Below, in pieces: positions 1 through 8,300 of a DNA stretch of 17,792 nucleotides; the first letter of the stretch is position 1, and every line of letters starts with the position of its first letter. Location of the stretch: contig USSL01000014.1 in the NCBI GenBank assembly GCA_900557175.1, positions 1 through 17,792 of the forward strand, written 5' to 3'. This DNA is from an uncultured Eubacteriales bacterium. GTDB taxonomy: Bacteria; Bacillota; Clostridia; Lachnospirales; Lachnospiraceae. The translations under genes were made by a program, and so were the position numbers. The notes beneath the pieces are model-generated. The model ran no database searches. It saw nothing but the letters and a program-made list of their open reading frames with translations, and was not told where the DNA came from.

Positions 1-1
1 G

Positions 2-874
2 GTAATTATGGCCGCAGGTATTGGGAGCCGTTTTGGCGGCGGTATTAAGCAGCTTCAGCCGGTTGGGCCGAATGGCGAGATTATTATGGACTATTCAATT
101 AAGGATGCAAAAGCAGCCGGCTTTGATAAGGTTGTATTTATTATAAGAAAAGACCTTGAAAAAGATTTTAAAGAGATTATCGGCAACAGAATCGAAAAAG
201 AAATCGAAGTGGCGTATGCGTATCAGGAGCTTGATGATTTGCCAAAAGGTTTTACAAAGCCTGAAGGGCGCACAAAGCCGTGGGGTACGGGACAGGCAAT
301 TTTAGTATGTAAGGATATTGTGAAAGAGCCGTTTGTTGTCATTAATGCAGATGACTATTACGGCAGGGAAGCTTTCGTGAAGCTTCACAATTTTCTTATG
401 AGTGAGCCGGCTTATATTGACGGCAAGCTGAACCTTGGTATGGCAGGCTTTATTCTCGGCAATACATTAAGTGAAAACGGCGCGGTGACACGCGGCATAT
501 GTGATGTGGATGCACGCGGCTATCTGACAGATGTGATTGAGACAAAAGGCATTGAAAAGACAGAAAACGGAGCTGTTGTCCGCGAGGAAGGACGGGAAGA
601 CAGAGTGCTTGATACGGCAAGTCATGTGTCCATGAATATGTGGGCGCTGCCGACAGAGTTTATGTCAGTGCTTGAAAATGGTTTTGCCAAGTTTTTGGGA
701 AATCTTTCAGAGGACGATACAAAAAGCGAGTATTTGCTGCCAATCATTATTGACGGTCTGATTAAGTCCGGCAAGGCTCAGGTAAAGCTTGAGGAGACAA
801 ATGACAAGTGGTACGGTATTACATATAAAGAAGATATTGACTATGTGAAGGAAGCATTTAAGTCAATAAAGTAA
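2..874 (+). CDS. Sugar nucleotidyltransferase (NTP_transferase family), 5'-partial
   Basis: The protein probably transfers a nucleotidyl group from an NTP to a sugar phosphate in the cytoplasm, making an NDP-sugar for cell-envelope or polysaccharide synthesis. The N-terminal nucleotide-binding signature AAGIGSRFGG is visible at once, followed by a conserved lysine region (GGIKQLQPVG), a glycine-rich WGTGQA segment around residue 95 and an acidic metal-binding motif INADDYYG around residue 115. All fit the Rossmann-like NTP_transferase fold. The frame is open to the window edge: codons GTA and ATT precede the ATG at position 8. In this family a few hydrophobic residues normally come before the glycine-rich loop, so the real start is almost certainly upstream and a few residues are missing here. 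The stop is TAA at 872-874. The exact sugar and nucleotide cannot be read from the sequence. The family call is firm; the substrate is unknown. Confidence 0.85.
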   Translation, partial: VIMAAGIGSRFGGGIKQLQPVGPNGEIIMDYSIKDAKAAGFDKVVFIIRKDLEKDFKEIIGNRIEKEIEVAYAYQELDDLPKGFTKPEGRTKPWGTGQAILVCKDIVKEPFVVINADDYYGREAFVKLHNFLMSEPAYIDGKLNLGMAGFILGNTLSENGAVTRGICDVDARGYLTDVIETKGIEKTENGAVVREEGREDRVLDTASHVSMNMWALPTEFMSVLENGFAKFLGNLSEDDTKSEYLLPIIIDGLIKSGKAQVKLEETNDKWYGITYKEDIDYVKEAFKSIK

Positions 875-951
875 TGATTCAGACAGACAAGTCAACTGCA
901 AGTTAATAAGGAAACCGGTAACCGTCAGAGGGCTGTCCGGTTGGGAATGAA

Positions 952-984
952 AGGCCGGTGTTTGCTGTGTGGCAATACCGGCCT
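952..984 (+). repeat. Inverted repeat / stable hairpin upstream of apbE
   Basis: A perfect 8-bp arm pair (AGGCCGGT and ACCGGCCT) is continued by a 4-bp TTGC/GCAA stem closing a 6-nt loop. It lies 36 nt before the apbE start codon and 25 nt before its ribosome binding site. It could end transcription of the upstream gene or act as a leader structure. No run of T directly follows the 3' arm. Confidence 0.45.
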
Positions 985-1008
985 ATGTCTGATTTTAGAA
1001 GGAATAAT

Positions 1009-1013
1009 GGAGG
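1009..1013 (+). promoter_or_regulatory. Ribosome binding site that fixes the apbE start
   Basis: GGAGG sits 7 nt before GTG 1021. No comparable site precedes the in-frame ATG at 958, which lies inside the upstream hairpin. Translation from 1021 also places a clean signal peptide at the N-terminus. Confidence 0.8.
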
Positions 1014-1020
1014 CTGCTTT

Positions 1021-2058
1021 GTGAAAGCTTTAAAAAGATTATTGCTTTTTTTGACCTGTGTGCTGGTTTTATCAGGCGTGACAGGCTGCGGGCAAAAAGC
1101 ATATAAAAAAGAATTTTATTCACTTTTTGAGACGATTTCTTCGCTGACAGTTTATGCGGATAGTGAAGAAGAATTTGAGGAGACGGCACAGTATTTTGAA
1201 AATGAGCTGACAAGATATCATCAGCTTTTTAATATTTATGACGATTTTGAAGGCATTCATAATTTAAAGACGGTTAATGATCATGCAGGAAAGGCGCCGG
1301 TGAAGGTTGATGAGGAGATTATAGAGCTGTTAAAGTTCTGCCGTGAAATGTATGAAAAAACCGATGGCGAAGTTAATGCCGCTTTTGGAAGCGTTCTTTC
1401 GATATGGCACGATTACAGGGAGGACGGTATGGAAAATCCCGATACGGCAAAGCTGCCGCCGATGGATGCACTGAAGTCTGCGGCGGAGCATACATCTTTT
1501 GATGATGTTATTATTGACGAAGAAAATCGGACGGTTTACCTGAAGGATGAGAAGCTGCAGCTTGATGTCGGCGCTATTGCAAAGGGCTATGCGGTTGAAA
1601 AAATCGCGGCGTCACTTAAAGACAGGGGCGTCACAAGTGCGCTCATTGATGTGGGCGGCAATATTGAAGCAATCGGGGAAAAAGGCGATCATACAAAATG
1701 GCGGCTCGGACTTCAAAATCCGTCCCTTGAAAGTGATGATTTTTATATTCATACGATTGATATTTCGGATAAGGCGCTTGTGACAAGCGGCAGCTATCAG
1801 CGCTATTATACGGTGGATGGTAAACGTTATCATCATATTATCGGGAAGGAGACGCTGATGCCGTCGGATATGTATACGTCGGTATCGGTCATTTGCGATG
1901 ATTCAGGTATTGGTGATGCACTTTCAACGGCACTTTTTAATATGGATATCGAGGAAGGCACGGCGCTTGCAGATGCGTTTGGGGCGGCTGTCCTCTGGAT
2001 TGAGCCCGACGGCCGTGAGACAATGACCGGCGGATTTGAAAGTTATATCAGTGAATAA
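1021..2058 (+). CDS. apbE: FAD:protein FMN transferase, lipoprotein (ApbE)
   Basis: This enzyme covalently attaches FMN from FAD to threonine residues of extracytoplasmic flavoproteins such as Rnf/Nqr subunits. The 345-residue product starts with GTG 1021 and has a lipoprotein signal peptide: a KALKR basic start, a hydrophobic core and the lipobox VTGC, with the lipidated Cys near residue 23. Family motifs appear in order: DVGAIAKGYA (about 182-191), DVGGN (about 210-214), SGSYQRYY and HHII (about 271-274), and the Mg-binding DALST (Asp about 299, Thr about 303). Catalytic features appear complete. An in-frame ATG at 958 would add 21 residues and spoil the signal peptide, so I reject it. The PTS EIIC gene follows after 18 nt, which suggests co-transcription. 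No obvious flavoprotein target is in the window. The call is firm. Confidence 0.93.
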   Translation: MKALKRLLLFLTCVLVLSGVTGCGQKAYKKEFYSLFETISSLTVYADSEEEFEETAQYFENELTRYHQLFNIYDDFEGIHNLKTVNDHAGKAPVKVDEEIIELLKFCREMYEKTDGEVNAAFGSVLSIWHDYREDGMENPDTAKLPPMDALKSAAEHTSFDDVIIDEENRTVYLKDEKLQLDVGAIAKGYAVEKIAASLKDRGVTSALIDVGGNIEAIGEKGDHTKWRLGLQNPSLESDDFYIHTIDISDKALVTSGSYQRYYTVDGKRYHHIIGKETLMPSDMYTSVSVICDDSGIGDALSTALFNMDIEEGTALADAFGAAVLWIEPDGRETMTGGFESYISE

Positions 2059-2076
2059 TAAAGAGAGGGAGATTTT

Positions 2077-3144
2077 GTGAAAGCAATTAAGAAACTACTG
2101 ACAAGAATATTTGTGGATGGGCTGACCGGCATGGCACTCGGACTTTTTTCCACATTAATTATCGGAACAATTATTAAGCAGGCCGGCGATTTAATCGGCG
2201 GCGATATCGGCGGATGGCTGTCGGCCATCGGACTTGTGGCGCAGAAGCTTACGGGTGCAGGCATCGGTGTCGGTGTGGCCTATAAGTTTAAGGAATCGGC
2301 CTATGTCGTGCTTTCGGCGGCGACAGCCGGAATGATTGGCGCTTATGCCGGAAATATGGCGGTGGGAACACTTTTTGCGGATGGGGCCATGGTACTTTCG
2401 GGACCGGGCGAGCCGCTGGGCGCTTTTATTGCAGCTTATGTCGGCATTGAGCTTGGACGGCTTGTGGCCGGAAAGACAAAGCTTGATTTACTTATTACGC
2501 CGGCAGTGACGATTCTTTGCGGCGGTGCTGTCGGAATTTTGGCGGGCCCTCCGATTTCAGAGTTTATGGGCTGGCTCGGAGGCCTTGTGAACTGGGGGAC
2601 AATGCAGCAGCCGGTACTGATGGGCATTGTTGTCTCGGTCGTGATGGGCATGGTGCTGACGCTGCCGATAAGCTCGGCGGCACTTGGGATTATTCTCGGA
2701 CTTTCGGGGCCTGCGGCCGGTGCGGCAACGATTGGCTGCTGTTGTCAGATGGTCGGCTTTGCCGTGGCAAGTTACAGAGAAAATGGTATTGGCGGTCTTT
2801 TGGCACAGGGCCTTGGCACATCAATGTTACAGGTGCCTAACATTGTCCGCCGTCCGCTCATATGGATTCCGCCGATTCTCTCATCGGCGATTTTGGGACC
2901 AATTGCCATCAGCGGATTTTTTAATATGACAAATAATGCAACCGGATCAGGCATGGGTTCAGCAGGTCTTGTCGGACAGATTATGACGTATCAGACGATG
3001 ATTGCCACAGAGCCGGCAGTTTCGGTTGTTATTAAAATTATTGTGTTCCAGTTTGTCCTTCCGGCAGTCATTACACTCGGTATTTCGGAAGGTATGCGGA
3101 AAATGGGCTATATACGAAACGGCGATATGAAGCTGGATATGTAG
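2077..3144 (+). CDS. Orphan PTS-type sugar permease subunit IIC (PTS_EIIC_2 family)
   Basis: This is a 355-residue polytopic membrane protein, very rich in Gly, Ala, Ile and Val, with roughly eight to ten hydrophobic segments. It resembles the PTS_EIIC_2 family. Supporting features are the opening MKAIKKLLTRIFVDGLTGMA, the loop GPGEPLGAFIAAYVGIELG around residues 109-127, and the following KTKLDLLITP segment. It would form the sugar-translocating channel, but no EIIA or EIIB phosphotransfer domain is fused or adjacent, so the substrate is unknown and it could be a non-PTS transporter of the same fold. The start is GTG 2077, preceded by GAGAGGGAG (2063-2071). It lies 18 nt after apbE and 17 nt before the jetA-like gene, which suggests one transcript. 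The family call rests on remembered resemblance. Confidence 0.75.
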   Translation: MKAIKKLLTRIFVDGLTGMALGLFSTLIIGTIIKQAGDLIGGDIGGWLSAIGLVAQKLTGAGIGVGVAYKFKESAYVVLSAATAGMIGAYAGNMAVGTLFADGAMVLSGPGEPLGAFIAAYVGIELGRLVAGKTKLDLLITPAVTILCGGAVGILAGPPISEFMGWLGGLVNWGTMQQPVLMGIVVSVVMGMVLTLPISSAALGIILGLSGPAAGAATIGCCCQMVGFAVASYRENGIGGLLAQGLGTSMLQVPNIVRRPLIWIPPILSSAILGPIAISGFFNMTNNATGSGMGSAGLVGQIMTYQTMIATEPAVSVVIKIIVFQFVLPAVITLGISEGMRKMGYIRNGDMKLDM

Positions 3145-3161
3145 TTTTTCGGAGGTAGATT

Positions 3162-4664
3162 ATGTCAGAAAATCAGAAAATGACGGAGGATATTGTCGGA
3201 AGCCACGGCGAGCGCATGAAAAACCTGAGTAAGTATTATCCGTTTTTTAAGCTTTGGGAAAGCGGACTTTCAGCCTATAAAGACGGTGCTTATGCGGATG
3301 TGGACATGCCTTATATTACAATGGCGCTGCTTCGGTATTTTATTGAGCAAAATCAGTTTAATCAGCGGGCTGTCACAGGGGAGATGGCGTGCAGCTTTAT
3401 AAAAACGCTGCTTGATGCGGACTTTGATGTTTCGGCAGACAATCAGGGAGAGCTTGCCGGATATATTTTCGATAAAATATGCAATGACGGCCGTCCTTTT
3501 GTTTTTTCATGGTTTAACCCGCGGGATAAGAAAAAGCAGGTGTTCCGTCTTAAATTTATTGAGAGCAGCTATAGAGACGGTCAGATCACCTATGCGCTGA
3601 CAGAGGAAGCAATTGCGTTTTATCTTGATACAAAGGAGGTACAGGAGGAAAGCCGTATTTCCATTGAAAATATTCTTCTTTCCAAAATGGTGGCATCGCG
3701 AAATTTCAAGGGCGGTCTTGAAGTTTTATCCCGCATCAGTCATGAGGTCATGCGCCTTGAAGCTAAAAAGGACGGCATTATAAGACTTTTGGGGCACAAT
3801 GTTTTTGAAGGTGTCCGGGCACTTTCGGATTTTATGGCGCACGGTCTTGCTTGGTTTGAGGAAGAAGAAAAGCTTTTTGCCCAAAACAGGGTGCTTGTGG
3901 ATAAAGCTATGGCAATGATGCGCACAGCCCAGACGGCAAAGGATGTCTATGAGCTTGACGCCGCCTTAAAGGCAGCAATGAAAAAGCACAGCGATTTGCT
4001 CGGCATGTGTACGGCGCTTCAGATGCGGGCCGATGAAATGATTGTGCGGGCAAAGCACAGCCGTTTTCGGGCGTCGGTTGATTTTGAGGACTATATGGAA
4101 AAAATGATCGCCGCCGATCGTGTGGCGGCACTTGAAGATTTTGTAAAACCCCTTTTTTTAATGAATCTGAAAAAAACATTTTATACAGGTCAGCTGGATG
4201 ATCTGCTTTCTTATAAGCCGGAGGAAAATGTCGCGACAGAGGTTGATGATGGCGGCAGGGAAACAGCTTATGTCTATGATGACGAGGCGGCCGAGGCGCG
4301 TATACAGCATAATTTTGACTATTTTCTAAAAGTGCTTTTTGAGCAGATTTCGGACAAAGGGCGCGTTGCATTAAGTTATCTGAACCATCTTTACGAAATG
4401 AAATTCGGCAGTGAAATCTATTTTAACGGCGATTATTATGCTTTTCTGACACATTTAAGCCAAAAGGCGGCTTACGATTTTAGTACGGTTGATACCGTTC
4501 AGGACACTTGCCTTGAGGGGATTATGGCACAATCTTTTAATACGGAAAACGGACAGCCGTTTAGAAATTTAAAATTTTCGCTTTCTTACAGGGCGGATAT
4601 AAAAATAGAACTGCCAAATACGTTTGATATGACAGAAATTGTATTTGAAAGGACGGACGGATGA
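3162..4664 (+). CDS. jetA: JetA/MksF-like kleisin subunit of a Wadjet/MksBEF-type SMC complex
   Basis: The 500-residue soluble protein is probably the kleisin that bridges the two SMC heads in a condensin-like complex. No signal peptide or membrane segment is visible. The N-terminal roughly 150 residues look like winged-helix domains (LSKYYPFFKLWESGLSAYKD; TYALTEEAIAFYLDTKEVQ). A long, largely alpha-helical middle follows (about 165-400), as in MukF/MksF. It matches what I remember of the Clostridial 'Wadjet JetA family' (type III-like). The identification is supported strongly by context: the two genes downstream are a small winged-helix protein and a very large SMC-like ATPase, the invariant order of these operons. 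The start ATG follows GGAGG (3151-3155). The stop overlaps the jetB start by 4 nt (ATGA, 4661-4664), indicating translational coupling. Primary sequence is poorly conserved in kleisins, so the subtype is uncertain. Confidence 0.8.
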   Translation: MSENQKMTEDIVGSHGERMKNLSKYYPFFKLWESGLSAYKDGAYADVDMPYITMALLRYFIEQNQFNQRAVTGEMACSFIKTLLDADFDVSADNQGELAGYIFDKICNDGRPFVFSWFNPRDKKKQVFRLKFIESSYRDGQITYALTEEAIAFYLDTKEVQEESRISIENILLSKMVASRNFKGGLEVLSRISHEVMRLEAKKDGIIRLLGHNVFEGVRALSDFMAHGLAWFEEEEKLFAQNRVLVDKAMAMMRTAQTAKDVYELDAALKAAMKKHSDLLGMCTALQMRADEMIVRAKHSRFRASVDFEDYMEKMIAADRVAALEDFVKPLFLMNLKKTFYTGQLDDLLSYKPEENVATEVDDGGRETAYVYDDEAAEARIQHNFDYFLKVLFEQISDKGRVALSYLNHLYEMKFGSEIYFNGDYYAFLTHLSQKAAYDFSTVDTVQDTCLEGIMAQSFNTENGQPFRNLKFSLSYRADIKIELPNTFDMTEIVFERTDG

Positions 4665-5386
4665 TGGAAAACAGAAATTTAGAAAAAGCTGTGGAAATTT
4701 ATACAAAGCTTATTACGGGCGAGGAAATAAGTGCCGCAGTCAATGTCGATTTGTATGAGGCTTATGAGGGAATTGCAGGTGTTTATGACCTTGTACATAT
4801 GCTTTTAAAAAAGTCTAATTTAAAGCTTTATGAATATAAGCAGGCGCTGTATGTGACGGCGGGACCGGATAACAGAGCCTTCGGCTTTTCAAATGAAGAT
4901 TTAAAAAAGGCGATTGGTCTGAGAGTGAACAAGGAGCTTTTTCTGGCCTATTATATTATTTATACAGCAATGCTTTTATTTTACAAATCATCGTCAGACA
5001 TTTCGGTACGGGAATATGTGCGCGCCGACGAGCTTATTGCGGCTGTGACGGACGGACTGCATGCGGTGTCCGGGGAAGCGCTTTTGGAAGTTATGTCAGA
5101 TACAGAAAATGAGAGCTTTAAAACGATTGCGGTGCTTTGGAGTGAGCTTCCTGAAACAGCCGGCGGCGATGATGGTGCAAGTCTCAAGGCTGCCCGCGGT
5201 TCCAAGCTTGGTATGATTAAGCTTGTTTTTAATTTTTTGCAGGAGCAGCAGCTTTTCTTTGAGAGCGGCGGCAAATATTATGCCCTTGACCGTTTCAGAG
5301 CGCTTGTGCAGAATTACTATGATGAGGCGCGGGGACGTCTTTATGAGATTTTAAATGAGGGAGGCGATACACATGCCGCATATTAA
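4661..5386 (+). CDS. jetB: JetB/MksE-like (KITE) subunit of a Wadjet/MksBEF-type SMC complex
   Basis: This 241-residue acidic, mostly helical protein has no membrane segment. It is probably the dimeric winged-helix (KITE) partner that binds the kleisin. I base this on its size, its position between the kleisin and the SMC ATPase, and winged-helix-like segments near the N-terminus (VDLYEAYEGIAGVYDLVHML) and the C-terminus (LGMIKLVFNFLQEQQLF followed by a GGKYYALDRF beta-hairpin-like turn). It resembles the DUF6063-type proteins found in Clostridial operons of this kind. Two adjacent ATG codons (4661 and 4664) are possible starts. A weak AAAGGA (4648-4653) precedes them, and the 4-nt overlap with jetA suggests coupled translation. 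The 3' end overlaps jetC by 14 nt (5373-5386). The role is inferred mainly from the operon. Confidence 0.75.
   Translation: MMENRNLEKAVEIYTKLITGEEISAAVNVDLYEAYEGIAGVYDLVHMLLKKSNLKLYEYKQALYVTAGPDNRAFGFSNEDLKKAIGLRVNKELFLAYYIIYTAMLLFYKSSSDISVREYVRADELIAAVTDGLHAVSGEALLEVMSDTENESFKTIAVLWSELPETAGGDDGASLKAARGSKLGMIKLVFNFLQEQQLFFESGGKYYALDRFRALVQNYYDEARGRLYEILNEGGDTHAAY
5358..5364 (+). promoter_or_regulatory. Ribosome binding site that fixes the jetC start
   Basis: AGGGAGG lies inside the jetB coding region, 8 nt before ATG 5373. The earlier in-frame ATG at 5355 lies just before this site and has no site of its own. Initiation at 5373 gives the N-terminus MPHINRIRVNNVKYNFG, the expected SMC-like first beta strand. 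Confidence 0.8.
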
Positions 5387-8300
5387 CAGAATTCGTGTCA
5401 ATAATGTAAAATACAATTTCGGCACACAGTTTTATGATGATTTTTCCATGCGCTTTGACGGAAAAAATGCCCTTTATGATTTGGCAAATGGCGGCGGAAA
5501 AAGTGTGCTGATGCTTTTGCTTTTTCAAAATCTTATTCCAAATTGCACGCTTGATGAGAAACAGCCGGTGGAAAAGCTTTTCAGAACAGGCGACGGCAGC
5601 ACATCGATTCATTCCCTTGTCGAATGGAAACTTGATGCGCCGGACATCGAGGATGGCTACAAATATATGCTGACCGGTTTTTGTGCGCGCAAGGCGAAGG
5701 AAGACGACAGCAAGGAGGGCAGCCGTGGAACGAGTGCGGCCATTGATTATTTTAATTATGTGATTTTTTACAGAGGCTACAATGATAACGATATTATTAA
5801 TCTGCCGCTGTCATCGGGCAATGAGCATATGACCTATACCGGGCTTCGAAGTTATCTTAAGGAGTTAGCCCACAGCGATTATCAGCTTAAGATTTCGATT
5901 TTTGACAGAAAAGGTGAATATCAGCGTTTTATAAGCCGCTATGGTCTTTATGAAAGCCAGTGGGAAATTATCCGGGGTATTAATAAAACGGAAGGCCATG
6001 TGCGTACTTATTTTGAATCCAATTACAGGACGACGCGCCGGGTTATTGAAGATTTACTGATTGAGGAGGTCATACAAAAAGCCTTTATTCATAAGGCCGG
6101 CGGTGATGACAGTGATATGGCAGAAACGCTGCTTGGGATTAAAGATAAGCTTTTAGAGTTGTCTAAAAAGAAAGAGACGCTCGGTGATTATGACGGTCAG
6201 ATTGAGGCGCTTCGTACCTTCGGCGGCAGGATCGAAAGTCTTGGCGCGCTTTATGACGAGGAAGATACATATAAAAAAGAACTTGTCAAAGTATTAAATA
6301 CGATGCAGCTTGCCATACATTCAAAGCAAAATGCCTTTGATTTGTCTAAAAAAGAAGGTGAGCTTTTAAATAAGCGGCTTTTAGAAACACAGAGGCGGCT
6401 TGATACGGCAAAGGTTCAGAAAAACAGGGCACTTTTAAAAACGATGGAAAATGACGGCGCCGAGGATGATGCGAATATTAAACGTCTTGAGACGGCGTAT
6501 TCGGCGAAGCTCTACGAGCTTTCAAAGGCGCAGAGCATCAATGATTATATAGATTATAAGGAGAATGAAAAGGAAATTCTCATTATTAAAGAGGCACTTG
6601 AGGGCAGTACAAAAAATTACAGTCATGTGACGGAAGAAATGCGCCAGCTTGCCGGTGAGGCGAAAGGGCTTATTCAGGCGGGGCAGCAGTTGTTTTCAAA
6701 AAAGTTGTCAGGACTTGAAGCGGAATTTTCGGAAAAAAAGAAAAAAGCAGACGAGGCAGCGCGGGCTGTTCACGAAATAGATCGTCAGACGGCCGTGCTT
6801 GATTTTGATATTGACGGCGCAGCCCGCAAAAAAAAGGCGCTTCAAAAGTCACTGGCTGATTTAAGAGGCGAGCTTCAGGTGCTTTTGGCGGAAGGTACTG
6901 ACGAGGAATTAAAAGGCTATGAGGCCGCGTCCTCGGCAGCACACAAAAAGCTTGAGGCTGCCGAGGCTTCCGAAAATGAGGCTAAAAAGAAGCTTGAAGC
7001 TTATAAGAAAAGCTTAAGTGAAACAGAGGCTGATGAAAAAATTGCCGGGGCTAAAAAACTTCAGCTTGAAGAATTTTTCAGATGCTATGAAAGTCAGAAA
7101 AAAGATGCGGAACGCCTTTCGGCCGTTTACGGCGTTTCAGGCAGTGAAAATTTGAAAACAGCCATTACAGAGCGTTATAAAAAAGCGGCGGAAGATATTT
7201 ATGTCCACAGCAAACGTCAGGCATCGTTTGCGGCTTACGCGGCGCAGCTTAATGAAAATAATCCTTCGGTCACTGCGAAAGAAGTTATGGAAGTCATTGA
7301 TGATTTAAGGCGGACATACCATGTGCAATGTATCAGCGGCGGTGATTACCTTAAAAATGCAGAAATTTCTGAGCGGGCGCAGGTGCTTTGCCGCCTGCCG
7401 TTTCTTCCTTATGCCGTTATTGTGAAGGACGGTTTTGGAAGCCTTTTAAAAAATTCAGACTTTTTACAAAAATATTTTGCGGATTTTACGGTACCCATTG
7501 TGAATATGCAGGTTGTCAAAGACGGCGAGGGCGCCGCTTTTGATGACGGTATTCTTTTTACCGGGGATAAGCTTAGCCTGTATACAGATGAGGCAGCGCT
7601 TTTAAAGGAAAAACAGCGTATTGAAGATATGCTCGCACAAGAGAAAAAGACGGTGGAAAGGCTTTTAGATCAGCAGGAAACTTATATGGCTGATTTGGAG
7701 CAGATTCATTATTTTGCGTGTTATTTTGAGAAAGATTATCTCAGGCAGCTCTCAGACTTAGATGCCATTGATCGTCAGATTGCAGAGAACCGTAAAAAAA
7801 TAAGCGGGCTTTATGAGGATATTGAAAATGAAAAACGGCAAATACAGGCCGCCGGGGCGGCCACAGCCGCCATGCGCGGTGAGGTCAAAAAGGCGGAGCA
7901 TCAATGCGCTGTCTCAAGGCAGATGGTCGGTCTGCGCACCGAATTTGAAGATGTCTTAAGACGTCAGGCAGAAAGTGAAAAACGCCGCAGTGCGCTTTTG
8001 GACAAGCGCTGTTCGTATGAGGCTGACGGAGAGCGCCTTCGCGATGAAATGGATGATTTAAAGGCGCACATGAATGGGATCAAAAACGAACTGGCAGTGC
8101 TTCAAAATATGTGGGATGCTGACTTTTTGGCTTATGATGACGGCAGGGCAGCGGCAGCGGCTGATTTTGACAGAGCGCGCCTTGAGGCTGTTCATGTCCG
8201 GTTTATGGGCTTAAAGCAGACGTGTGAGGCCGGCAGCGGCGAGCTGACGGATAAGCGCAGACTTTTAGAAAATTGTGAGCGGACATCACAGCGCCTTAAG

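Larger units (their letters stand above)
875..1020. other. Intergenic gap with two inverted repeats
   Basis: This 146-nt gap before apbE holds two inverted repeats. AACCGG (913-918) pairs with CCGGTT (937-942). A stronger hairpin is formed by AGGCCGGT (952-959) and ACCGGCCT (977-984), with an inner TTGC/GCAA pairing (962-965 with 972-975). Only a short ATTTT follows about 8 nt later, so this is at best a weak intrinsic terminator. It may instead be a structured leader of apbE. I found no convincing sigma-A promoter and no match to a riboswitch class that I know. Confidence 0.5.

Noticed and set aside
958..1020. N-terminal extension of ApbE from ATG 958
   Set aside because: It would translate through the upstream hairpin, lacks a ribosome binding site and would bury the lipoprotein signal peptide; GTG 1021 is well supported.
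875..1020. Riboswitch (for example FMN-type) upstream of apbE
   Set aside because: I looked for the conserved FMN, c-di-GMP and thiamine riboswitch core sequences and saw none; only generic hairpins remain.
3907..4371. Minus-strand 154-residue Pro/His/Arg-rich open frame
   Set aside because: It lies wholly antisense to the kleisin gene, has an unnatural composition and no ribosome binding site.
5355..5372. Earlier ATG for the SMC ATPase at 5355
   Set aside because: The ribosome binding site AGGGAGG lies after this ATG, and the family N-terminus fits MPHINRIRV.
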